A stretch of DNA of 64,000 bases from Longitalea arenae (GTDB lineage Bacteria; Bacteroidota; Bacteroidia; Chitinophagales; Chitinophagaceae), in NCBI RefSeq assembly GCF_016924755.1, contig NZ_JAFFJX010000004.1, positions 460,874 through 524,873 on the forward strand, given 5' to 3'. The translations under genes and the position numbers were made by a program. This document shows, piece after piece, positions 24,674-33,054 of this stretch; within the stretch, counting starts at the first letter, position 1; each line of letters starts with the position of its first letter. Below the pieces are notes generated by a model. That model searched no databases. It saw only the letters and a program-made list of their open reading frames with translations, and had not been told where the DNA came from.

Positions 24674-26156
24674 TGACCTAGACCGTATAAGCCGCGAAGC
24701 TGCAGACCGCTTCGAGGTGGATTCAGGCGCTTCTGGATGGGCCCATCTGGAAAAGCGCCTGGATGAAGAATTGCCCCAAAAGAAGAAAAAGCGCCGCTTT
24801 TTGTTCTGGCTGCTTTTCATTACCCTTACAACCGGCGGTGCTGTAACCGCCCTTTTAACATACCGGCCTGCAACACCACTGGCAAAAAATGCTTCCTCCA
24901 TTGCTCCGAAAGCGGATAATACTGACGGGCAGGAATACCAGGCTACTCAAAACCCGGATGCCGGCAAACCAGCATATTCGCGGTCACAGCCCTCTGTTGA
25001 TCAGGTACCCGCGGCATCAGGCACCAGTTCAAAAATTAATACAAACGGCCGCATCGAACCCGCTCCTGCCGGCACATCGGCATCTACTCCTGATAAGAAC
25101 AGCGGACAAGCTGTTACCAAACCGGGCGATGCAAAAAAGCAAAAGCTAACCAATACAGCGGGTGTTCACAGAAATCCGCTCACCATGAATTACGCCACGA
25201 TTCCGCCTGTAAACGCCGGAAAGAACAAAACATCTTCCACCAGGTCATCGCGGGGAAAGGGTAAACAGCAACAAACAAGCACCGATCGATATAAAAGGGC
25301 AGGTGATCCTGTTCAAGGTAGTAAAACCGCGTTGGATGCACCAATTCCAGCCGAAGATCGATCAACTGCTGCGGAACCTGTTGAAGGCGACCAGAACACC
25401 GCAACAACTACCCCGCCGGCCAATGATCCACCGGCCACTGCCAAAGCAGAAAATAAGTTACCTGCATCACCGGTTGATTCGGTAAAAGACCAGGTGCAGC
25501 AGCCGGTTAAAAAACAGGACCGCAAAAAAAACGAGATAAAACAACCATTCGAAATAGGCCTGGTGGCTGGTCCGGATAAAAGCGCAGTATCCTTTGGTCC
25601 ATTGTATAAGACGGGTTATATTTTAGGTTTGCAGCTGGGGTACCGCCTCTCGAACCACTGGTCGGTAAATACCGGGGTATTGTATACTAAAAAATACTAC
25701 CAGGCCGATAGCCAGTATTTTCATTATAAATCAAACTGGGGGAACTGGCCGCTTAAGGATGTGGAAGGCAATTGCTCTATGTGGGAAATTCCCGTGAATG
25801 TACGGTACGATGTTTCCTATAACGAGAAACGCCGTTGGTTTGTGAGTACCGGTTTATCTACTTACCTGATGGATAAAGAAAATTACACCCTTAATTATAC
25901 ATCCTGGAGCGGGAACCCCTATCCTGTGCCATTGAATACAGACAGCAATTCAAACTATCTGTTTTCCATCTGGAATTTGTCGCTGGGTTTCGAGCGCTCC
26001 CTGGGAAGAAATTTCTCGATTCAGGCGGAACCTTATTTAAGAGTACCGTTGAAAGGGTTGGGAACAGGCAGTATGCGCATGAACAGTTATGGTATTTTCT
26101 TTACGCTGAAGTACAAACCCAGTTTCCACTCAAAAAAACCAGACAACCGGAAATAG
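24654..26156 (+). CDS. Membrane protein combining anti-sigma-like N-terminus with C-terminal outer-membrane-type beta barrel
   Basis: 500 residues. The N-terminal 45 residues (LHDNDLDRISREAADRFEVDSGASGW, LEKRLDEELPQKKKK) are cytosolic and charged. A single membrane helix lies at about 48-67 (FLFWLLFITLTTGGAVTALL). A 210-residue Pro/Thr/Ala/Gln linker follows, then a C-terminal domain from about 290 (FEIGLVAGPDKSAVSFGPLYKTGYILGLQLGYRLSNHWSVNTG..) with alternating strands typical of small outer membrane barrels (PorT-like). It overlaps the sigma gene by 20 bp, so it likely regulates that sigma factor. No zinc anti-sigma motif is seen. Confidence 0.78.
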   Translation: MQPLHDNDLDRISREAADRFEVDSGASGWAHLEKRLDEELPQKKKKRRFLFWLLFITLTTGGAVTALLTYRPATPLAKNASSIAPKADNTDGQEYQATQNPDAGKPAYSRSQPSVDQVPAASGTSSKINTNGRIEPAPAGTSASTPDKNSGQAVTKPGDAKKQKLTNTAGVHRNPLTMNYATIPPVNAGKNKTSSTRSSRGKGKQQQTSTDRYKRAGDPVQGSKTALDAPIPAEDRSTAAEPVEGDQNTATTTPPANDPPATAKAENKLPASPVDSVKDQVQQPVKKQDRKKNEIKQPFEIGLVAGPDKSAVSFGPLYKTGYILGLQLGYRLSNHWSVNTGVLYTKKYYQADSQYFHYKSNWGNWPLKDVEGNCSMWEIPVNVRYDVSYNEKRRWFVSTGLSTYLMDKENYTLNYTSWSGNPYPVPLNTDSNSNYLFSIWNLSLGFERSLGRNFSIQAEPYLRVPLKGLGTGSMRMNSYGIFFTLKYKPSFHSKKPDNRK

Positions 26157-26208
26157 CCTGCACACCACATAAAACTAACACCCTGCCGGTCATTTATGGC
26201 CGGCAGTT

Positions 26209-26592
26209 TTATATGGCTTCAAACCACAACTTTTTTTCATTGTTCCATTCTCCATTGTAATTAATGAACAGTTCCTCACCTGCCCTGATCGCCCGCACGG
26301 TTTTAATGGAGATAAGATCATTCTCGTAATCCATTTCGTATTCGCAGTTCGATCTATAGGAGTGATTATACACAGGCACATAACCCAGCGCCATGCAACA
26401 TTGATCGTGGTCGTCGCCCCATTCAAAGATATAGTTGTACAAGGTTGTTTGATCAATGAGTTTTCGATCGGCCTTTGATAATACGATCACCGGGGCAATT
26501 TCAATAACAGTACGTGCTTTTAGTTTTTCTGATGTAAAAACGCCACGCCCCATTTTGGGGGTGGGCGCTATATACAAACAAGGCAGTATCAT
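26209..26592 (-). CDS. SET-domain protein (putative lysine methyltransferase)
   Basis: ATG 26592 gives 127 residues (MILPCLYIAPTPKMGRGVFT). SET motifs are complete: GRGVFT near residue 15 (cofactor loop), IEIAPVIVL, YNHSYRSNCEYEMD (the NHS-x-x-x-N pseudoknot motif), and RAIRAGEELFINYNGEW (the GEEL-x-x-x-Y active-site tyrosine). SET proteins methylate lysines of proteins; targets of bacterial members are mostly unknown. A longer frame upstream only translates the ATTGGCAATTG repeat and is rejected. Confidence 0.88.
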   Translation of the reverse strand: MILPCLYIAPTPKMGRGVFTSEKLKARTVIEIAPVIVLSKADRKLIDQTTLYNYIFEWGDDHDQCCMALGYVPVYNHSYRSNCEYEMDYENDLISIKTVRAIRAGEELFINYNGEWNNEKKLWFEAI

Positions 26593-26651
26593 GAGGGTTT
26601 GTATTATTTCAATTACGGGGCACAAGATAATCAATTGGCAGAAGGCAATTG

Positions 26652-26720
26652 GTAATTGGCAATTGACAAAGTGCAAGGTTGCCGATTTTTTTCAGGCATT
26701 CAGGTTATCTTGCCAATTAC
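26652..26720. repeat. AATTGGCAATTG word repeat with 11-bp dyad
   Basis: GTAATTGGCAA at 26652-26662 is matched by TTGCCAATTAC at 26710-26720, a perfect inverted repeat of 11 bp; words GGCAATTGGTAATTGGCAATTG sit around the left arm. It lies between the divergent SET and mgtE genes. Confidence 0.65.
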
Positions 26721-26813
26721 ATGCATGCTGCATCATATTTCATTGGCTAATTTGCCCATTAGCAAATTAGCACATTAGCTATTTGTCTATTGCTTATTGA
26801 CTAAATTTGGCCC

Positions 26814-28196
26814 ATGAGCTTGGAAACTGAAAATGCCAGAGATCAATTCCTGCACCTGATCCGTCAGGAAGATGTATTACAGATGCGGGAATTTCTGAAC
26901 GACCAGAATATCAGCGAAGTGGCTGAACTGATCAATGAATTCCCTGAATACTCGAGCCAGATCATTGGCAATATGAGTATTCACCGGGCTGCCAGTGTGT
27001 TCAAGATCCTTGACCTGACCACGCAAAAGGCGATCATCCAGGAACTACAGCCTTTCAAAACGGCCGAGCTGTTGAACGAGCTGCCTGCGGATGACCGCAC
27101 GGCCTTTTTGGAAGAATTGCCCAGTGAAGTGGTAAAAGAGCTTATTAAATTGCTTGACCCCGACGAACGCCGGGTAACCCTGGCGCTGCTCGGCTACCCC
27201 GAAAGCAGCGTAGGCCGGCTGATGACGCCCGATTATATTGCCGTTGGCGTTGACTGGACGGTACAGGAGGTACTGGATCACATTCGTGAGGTTGGTAAGG
27301 ATAGTGAGACCATCGATGTGATCTATGTGGTGAACGAACGCGGCGAATTCGTAGACGATATGCGTATCCGCGAGATCATTCTCACCAACCCGCAAAAAAA
27401 AGTAGATGAAATTATCGATTACCGTTATATAACCCTGCATGTAAACGACGACCAGGAAGTAGCCAATCAAACCTTTAAAATGAACAACCGCGTGGCCCTG
27501 CCGGTAATAGATGATAAGAACATCCTGCTGGGCATTGTGACCATCGACGACGTGCTGTGGGTTGCAAACGAAGAATTCAGTGAAGACATTCAAAAGATCG
27601 GGGGTACGGAAGCGTTGGATGAACCCTACCTCGAAATGCCCATTATGAAACTTTTTAAGAAAAGGGTGGTATGGCTGATCGTGCTGTTCCTGGGTGAAAT
27701 GCTTACAGCTACGGCCATGGGTTATTTTGAAGATGAGATCGCCAAAGCAGTGGTGCTGGCCCTCTTTGTTCCCCTGATCATTTCAAGCGGCGGAAATAGC
27801 GGCTCGCAGGCCTCCACGCTTATCATCCAGGCCATGGCCGTTGGAGAGATCACCATTAACGACTGGTGGCGGGTCATGCGGCGAGAGATCACCTCGGGTA
27901 TCATGTTGGGCACCATCCTTGGCCTTATCGGTTTCATCAGGGTGGCCTTATGGAATGCCATCTTTCATACCTATGGGAGCCATACCCTGCTTATTGGCAG
28001 TACAGTTGGGTTCTCCTTAATTGGCGTTGTGCTCTGGGGCACCATTTCAGGCTCTATGCTGCCCATCATTTTGAAAAAACTGGGCGCCGACCCGGCTACC
28101 TCCTCGGCGCCGTTCGTAGCTACCCTTGTAGACGTAACCGGACTGGTGATCTATTTCTCTGTTGCCTATTTATTTTTGAGCGGGATCCTGCTATAA
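26814..28196 (+). CDS. mgtE: Magnesium transporter
   Basis: 460 residues of a homodimeric Mg2+ channel in the inner membrane. The order is an N-terminal superhelical MgtE_N domain (about 30-130; LNELPADDRTAFLEELPSEV, VGRLMTPDYIAV), two CBS domains (about 135-255; VIYVVNERGEFVDDM, ALPVIDDKNILLGIVTIDDV) that gate the pore with Mg2+, and five transmembrane helices from about 280 including the family motif FVPLIISSGGNSGSQASTLIIQAMAVGE. The length and order are standard. The gene starts 5 bp after an exact TAAATTTG octamer, which would imply a leaderless mRNA if that is the promoter. Confidence 0.95.
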   Translation: MSLETENARDQFLHLIRQEDVLQMREFLNDQNISEVAELINEFPEYSSQIIGNMSIHRAASVFKILDLTTQKAIIQELQPFKTAELLNELPADDRTAFLEELPSEVVKELIKLLDPDERRVTLALLGYPESSVGRLMTPDYIAVGVDWTVQEVLDHIREVGKDSETIDVIYVVNERGEFVDDMRIREIILTNPQKKVDEIIDYRYITLHVNDDQEVANQTFKMNNRVALPVIDDKNILLGIVTIDDVLWVANEEFSEDIQKIGGTEALDEPYLEMPIMKLFKKRVVWLIVLFLGEMLTATAMGYFEDEIAKAVVLALFVPLIISSGGNSGSQASTLIIQAMAVGEITINDWWRVMRREITSGIMLGTILGLIGFIRVALWNAIFHTYGSHTLLIGSTVGFSLIGVVLWGTISGSMLPIILKKLGADPATSSAPFVATLVDVTGLVIYFSVAYLFLSGILL

Positions 28197-28292
28197 ACAG
28201 GGCGTATAGAACAGTAAATGACCAGGATGGAAAAAATACCACTCATCAAATTGAGGTCATTATTCTTTCGGGTTTTCTTATAATTTCCCGGT

Positions 28293-30716
28293 ATGAAAAA
28301 ATTGCTGCTGCTGCTGTTGTTACAGCCAGTCCTTATTTCCTATAGCCAGCTGAGTCCATTAACGGTAGAAAAGATCATGCGCGACCCCAAATGGATGGGT
28401 ACCTCCCCCGCTAACCTGCAATGGACAGCCGACGGAAAATACCTGCTGTTTACCTGGAACCCCGAAAAAGCAGCCGCAGATTCTATTTATTATATAACAC
28501 CTACGGCCATAACGCCCCGGAAATCCACCCAGGCCTTCCGCCAAACAGCCATCGCAGACAACCAGATAAAATATAATTCCAAACGCGATCAATATGTGTA
28601 TGTGCAGGAAGGGGATATTTTTCTCTTTTCTGTAAAAACCGGCATCCGGCAGCGAGTAACGCAAACCGTTGCTGTTGAAGCCAACCCGCTGTTCTCATTC
28701 CAGGACCAGAAAATAGTGTACCTCCGCGAACAAAATGCCTGGGCCTGGGATGTACAAACCGGGGCTACTACCCAGCTCACAAACTTTCAAACGGCTGCTA
28801 GCCCCGCGCTTGCATCACGGGGCAATCAAGCCGCCACCGCTGATAAAGGAAACCAGTCGGGCAGCAACCGGCAGGAAAAGTGGTTACAACAGGAAGCGCT
28901 GGAAAACTCTGTGGTGCTGCAAAGGCGTAAACAAAAGAAAGACCAGGCCGATTCGATGGTAAAGCAATTTGCGAAGGAAAAGATAGTGCGCGCCATTCCG
29001 CTCGATGGCAAGACCATGTCATTGCTTACGATCAGTAACAATGGCCGCTTTATTTCGTATCGCCTGGTCGCTACCGCTGCCGGCAAAACGACCATTGTAC
29101 CCAGTTATGTTACCGAAAGCGGATTTACTGAAGATCTTGCGGCGCGCACCAAAGTGGGCGCACCACAAAACACCCAGGAATTGTTTGTGTTCGATACCGA
29201 AAAAGATACGGTGCTCACTGTGAAGACAGACTCCATACCGGGCATTCGTGACCTGCCGGCATACTTAAAAGATTACCCGGCCCTGTATGCCGAAAAAAGC
29301 AGGAACCCGTCATTGCGTGCGGTGAATTTTATAAACACCAATTGGGCGCCCACCGCTAATTATGCCGTGGTAGAAGTGCGGGCACAGGATAATAAAGACC
29401 GTTGGTTATTATTACTGGATGGCGAAACAGGCCGTTTATCGCTGCTCGACCGGCAAAGCGATGAAGCGTGGATCGGCGGGCCCAGCGCCGGCGGATTCCC
29501 TGTATTTAATTCAGACTGGGTAAATGATGAGCTGTTCTGGTTTCAGTCAGAAGCAAGCGGTTATTCGCATCTATATACCATCAATGTTAAAACAAAAGAA
29601 AAGAAAGCACTCACCAGTGGCAATTATGAAGTGCATAACACCCAGCTGTCGAACAATAAGAAATACTTTTATATCACCACCAATGAAGTACATCCCGGTG
29701 AGCAGCATTTTTATCGCCTGCCGGTAAACGGCGGTCAGGCAGAACGCATAACAACGCTTACCGGTTCAAACCAGGTAAAGTTATCGCCCGATGAAAAATG
29801 GATCGCTTTTTTGCATTCATACAGCAATAAGCCCTGGGAATTGTACCTGCAACCGAATCAGGCGGCAGGCGGCAACGCCAAACTCAAACCCGTACAGGTG
29901 ACCACCATGGCGCAGAGCGATGAGTTCAGATCATATAACTGGCGCGATCCTGAATTGATCACATTCACGGCCCGCGACAGTGCGAAGGTATATGCCCGGC
30001 TTTTCAGGCCCGCGCAGGCTCATGCCAGTAAACCAGCCGTGATCTTTGTACATGGCGCCGGCTATTTGCAAAATGCCCATAAATGGTGGAGCAGTTATTT
30101 CCGTGAATATATGTTCCACAATCTGCTGGCCGATAACGGCTATACGGTGCTCGATATCGATTATCGCGGCAGCGCCGGTTATGGCCGCGACTGGCGTACC
30201 GGCATATACCGCTATATGGGCGGTAAAGACCTCGATGATATTGAAGATGGCGCCCGGTACCTGGTTCAGCAACTCGGTGTAAATCCCCAGCATATTGGCG
30301 TATATGGAGGATCATATGGCGGTTTTATTACTTTAATGGCATTATTCACAAAACCTCGTATATTTGGGGCCGGAGCCGCATTAAGGCCCGTTACCGATTG
30401 GGCACATTACAATCACGGCTATACCTCCAATATTTTAAATGAACCTTTTAATGACAGCATTGCGTATCGTCGCAGCTCTCCCATAAACTTTGCATCAGGC
30501 TTACAGGATCATTTGCTGATTTGCCACGGAATGATCGATGTAAATGTTCACTTCCAGGATGTTGTGCGTCTCACACAGCGTCTGATAGAACTTGGTAAAG
30601 ACAACTGGGAACTGGCCGTATATCCGATGGAAGATCATGCCTTTATTGAGCCTGAAAGCTGGACTGATGAATACAAGCGGATCTTCCGGCTATTTGAAAC
30701 CCGGCTAAAGAATTAA
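28293..30716 (+). CDS. S9-family prolyl oligopeptidase-type serine peptidase
   Basis: 807 residues. A signal peptide (about 1-18, LLLLLLLQPVLISYSQ) directs export. An N-terminal eight-bladed propeller-like region (MGTSPANLQWTADGKYLLFTW, SNNGRFISYRL, LSPDEKWIAFLHS) precedes the alpha/beta hydrolase domain. The catalytic triad is Ser674 in GGSYGG, Asp749 in GMIDVNV and His782 in MEDHAF. This is DPP IV/acylaminoacyl peptidase-like, acting on short peptides in the periplasm. A ~60-residue Lys/Gln-rich insertion at about 180-235 interrupts the propeller. Confidence 0.92.
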   Translation: MKKLLLLLLLQPVLISYSQLSPLTVEKIMRDPKWMGTSPANLQWTADGKYLLFTWNPEKAAADSIYYITPTAITPRKSTQAFRQTAIADNQIKYNSKRDQYVYVQEGDIFLFSVKTGIRQRVTQTVAVEANPLFSFQDQKIVYLREQNAWAWDVQTGATTQLTNFQTAASPALASRGNQAATADKGNQSGSNRQEKWLQQEALENSVVLQRRKQKKDQADSMVKQFAKEKIVRAIPLDGKTMSLLTISNNGRFISYRLVATAAGKTTIVPSYVTESGFTEDLAARTKVGAPQNTQELFVFDTEKDTVLTVKTDSIPGIRDLPAYLKDYPALYAEKSRNPSLRAVNFINTNWAPTANYAVVEVRAQDNKDRWLLLLDGETGRLSLLDRQSDEAWIGGPSAGGFPVFNSDWVNDELFWFQSEASGYSHLYTINVKTKEKKALTSGNYEVHNTQLSNNKKYFYITTNEVHPGEQHFYRLPVNGGQAERITTLTGSNQVKLSPDEKWIAFLHSYSNKPWELYLQPNQAAGGNAKLKPVQVTTMAQSDEFRSYNWRDPELITFTARDSAKVYARLFRPAQAHASKPAVIFVHGAGYLQNAHKWWSSYFREYMFHNLLADNGYTVLDIDYRGSAGYGRDWRTGIYRYMGGKDLDDIEDGARYLVQQLGVNPQHIGVYGGSYGGFITLMALFTKPRIFGAGAALRPVTDWAHYNHGYTSNILNEPFNDSIAYRRSSPINFASGLQDHLLICHGMIDVNVHFQDVVRLTQRLIELGKDNWELAVYPMEDHAFIEPESWTDEYKRIFRLFETRLKN

Positions 30717-31054
30717 TCCATTTTTCCTTTTATTGAAATGCGGAATGCAGAACGCGAAACGCAGCACGCAACCCAAAGCGCTTCGCCTGGCGGCAGGTGA
30801 TAACTGCTACTTGAACTGGTGGCAAGAAGCGCTGGGACCGGCGGGTGGTATCTCGCGTTAAGCGTTAAACATTAACCGTTTAGCGTACTACTAAAATGGT
30901 ATGTTAACCTTGCGTCTTTTTGCGCAGCATATGGCTATTTTTTTGATAATATTGCGCAACCGTTTGCGGATTACGGCAACACAACATATTTAACTCAAAA
31001 CACAACAGTAAACTGTTGGCTCAACACTTAATATTAAATTAAAACCCTGTAATT
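30717..31054. other. Spacer before glmS, with GCGTTAA words
   Basis: No gene. Contains repeated words GCAGAACGCGAAACGCAGCACGC near 30748-30770 and GCGTTAAGCGTTAAACATTAACCGTTTAGCG near 30855-30886, the latter related to the repeat at 9885-10027 and partly self-complementary. No riboswitch or ribozyme could be recognised ahead of glmS. Confidence 0.5.
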
Positions 31055-32896
31055 ATGTGCGGAATTGTAGCATATATAGGAAACAAGCAAGCTTACCCGA
31101 TCATCTTAAAAGGATTAAAAAGACTAGAGTACCGTGGATACGACAGTTCTGGTGTTGCCCTGTTGAATGGCGGCCTGAATGTATACAAGAAAAAAGGTAA
31201 AGTGGCCGACCTGGAAGATACGCTAGTTGGTAAAGATCTGCAGGCGAACATTGGTATTGGCCATACCCGCTGGGCTACCCATGGCGAACCCTGCGACCGC
31301 AATGCCCACCCCCATTTATCAGAAAACGGAAAACTGGCAATGATCCACAATGGGATCATTGAAAATTATAACCAGTTAAAGAGCGAGTTACAAAAGAAAG
31401 GATACAACTTCATTAGCGATACCGATACCGAAGTACTGTTGAAATTCATTGAAGACATTCAGCTGAACAACCAATGCAGCCTCGAAGAAGCAGTACGTAT
31501 TGCCCTGAAACGCGTAGTAGGCGCTTATGTCATCATCCTGATCGACCAGGATAACCCCGATACCCTGATCGCAGCTCGTAAAGGAAGCCCGCTCGTAATA
31601 GGTATTGGTAAAAATCGCGATGAGCATTTCCTTGCTTCCGACGCATCTCCTATCATAGAATACACTAAAACGGTAGTGTACGTTAACGACTATGAGCTGG
31701 CCATCATAAAACCCGATGAACTTGTTTTGAAGAACCTGGGTAATGAAAAGATCACCCCCTTTGTTCAACAGCTCGATCTTGAACTCGCTGCCATTGAAAA
31801 AGGCGGTTACGATCATTTCATGTTGAAAGAGATCTTTGAACAACCAAGCACTGTATTCGATTGCTTACGCGGCCGGGTAGATGCAGCGAATGGAACCATT
31901 ACCATGTCGGGCGTAACAAGCAACATCGAACAACTTAAAAATGCCCAGCGCATCATCATCATCGCCTGCGGTACCAGCTGGCATGCCGGATTGATCGCCG
32001 AATATATTATTGAAGAATTATGCCGTATTCCGGTGGAGGTAGAATATGCATCGGAGTTCCGGTACCGCAACCCGATCGTGCAAAAAGGCGACGTGATCAT
32101 TGCCATATCACAAAGCGGCGAAACAGCAGATACGCTGGTTGCTATTGAAAAAGCCAAAGAACAGGGCGCCCTGATCTTCGGCATTGTGAACGTGGTAGGT
32201 TCTTCTATTGCCCGCGTATCACACGCAGGCGCCTATACGCATGCCGGTCCAGAAATTGGCGTTGCCAGTACCAAAGCCTTTACTGCCCAGCTGGCGGTGC
32301 TCACCATTATTGCCCTGCAACTGGGTTACGAAAAAGGCACCCTCGACAATAAACGCTTCCTGCATCTGTTGAATGAGTTACAAGCTATTCCTGAAAAAAT
32401 ACCGGCTGCGCTGCAACAGGCAGAAGCTGTTAAACAGCTGGCTTATAAATATAAAGATGCGCGTGACTTCCTGTACCTGGGCCGTGGTTACAATTTCCCT
32501 ATCGCCCTGGAAGGCGCCTTAAAGCTGAAGGAAATTTCTTATATTCATGCAGAAGGTTATCCTGCCGCAGAAATGAAACATGGTCCCATCGCGTTGGTTG
32601 ATGAAAATCTGCCGGTAGTATTTATCGCCACTAAAGATTCTTACCACGAAAAGATCATCAGCAATATCCAGGAAATAAAAGCACGGAAAGGAAAAGTGAT
32701 AGCCGTGATCACCGAAGGTGATGACGTAATTACTAAAATGGCCGATGATGTAATTGTAGTACCGGCAGCAGATGAGCTGGTTGCTCCCATGCTCAGTGTT
32801 ATTCCATTACAATTGCTGGCCTACTACATTGGCGTTGCCAAAGGACTGGATGTAGATAAACCAAGAAACTTAGCTAAGTCGGTAACTGTTGAGTAA
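31055..32896 (+). CDS. glmS: Glutamine-fructose-6-phosphate aminotransferase (isomerizing)
   Basis: It makes glucosamine 6-phosphate from fructose 6-phosphate and glutamine, the entry to amino-sugar and peptidoglycan synthesis. 613 residues. The nucleophile is Cys2 (MCGIVAYIG), with GYDSSGVAL and GHTRWATHGEPCDRNAHPH in the amidotransferase domain; two SIS isomerase domains follow with IIACGTSWHAGLI, ISQSGETADTLVAIE, ARDFLYLGRGYNFPIALEGALKLKEISYIHAEGY and the C-terminal NLAKSVTVE. All family motifs and the normal length are present. Confidence 0.97.
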   Translation: MCGIVAYIGNKQAYPIILKGLKRLEYRGYDSSGVALLNGGLNVYKKKGKVADLEDTLVGKDLQANIGIGHTRWATHGEPCDRNAHPHLSENGKLAMIHNGIIENYNQLKSELQKKGYNFISDTDTEVLLKFIEDIQLNNQCSLEEAVRIALKRVVGAYVIILIDQDNPDTLIAARKGSPLVIGIGKNRDEHFLASDASPIIEYTKTVVYVNDYELAIIKPDELVLKNLGNEKITPFVQQLDLELAAIEKGGYDHFMLKEIFEQPSTVFDCLRGRVDAANGTITMSGVTSNIEQLKNAQRIIIIACGTSWHAGLIAEYIIEELCRIPVEVEYASEFRYRNPIVQKGDVIIAISQSGETADTLVAIEKAKEQGALIFGIVNVVGSSIARVSHAGAYTHAGPEIGVASTKAFTAQLAVLTIIALQLGYEKGTLDNKRFLHLLNELQAIPEKIPAALQQAEAVKQLAYKYKDARDFLYLGRGYNFPIALEGALKLKEISYIHAEGYPAAEMKHGPIALVDENLPVVFIATKDSYHEKIISNIQEIKARKGKVIAVITEGDDVITKMADDVIVVPAADELVAPMLSVIPLQLLAYYIGVAKGLDVDKPRNLAKSVTVE

Positions 32897-32932
32897 TTGA
32901 ATAATAGTGAATGCAATGCTATTATATGAACG

Positions 32933-33000
32933 AGGCTAATAGCTAGCAGCGAGTGGCAAGCAGGAAACCCCGCTAGCCATTTACCACTAGCTACTAGCCT
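32933..33000. repeat. TAGCTAG-word long inverted repeat after glmS
   Basis: The left arm AGGCTAATAGCTAGCAGC..(32933-32964) and the right arm (32971-33000) are imperfect inverted copies of about 30 nt; read in reverse complement the right arm gives AGGCTAGTAGCTAGTGG. A CAGGAAACC loop separates them. It can act as a terminator for glmS, though there is no U tract. Confidence 0.65.
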
Positions 33001-33054
33001 TCTTATTCGCTATCAAATATGCACAAATCTGTTTTACATTCATAATTATAGCAA

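Noticed and set aside
30750..30890. CRISPR-like repeats
   Set aside because: Words are irregular in length and spacing with no unique spacers between identical repeats; no cas genes in the window.
31000..31054. glmS ribozyme ahead of glmS
   Set aside because: The conserved ribozyme core is not present; that class is typical of Gram-positive bacteria.
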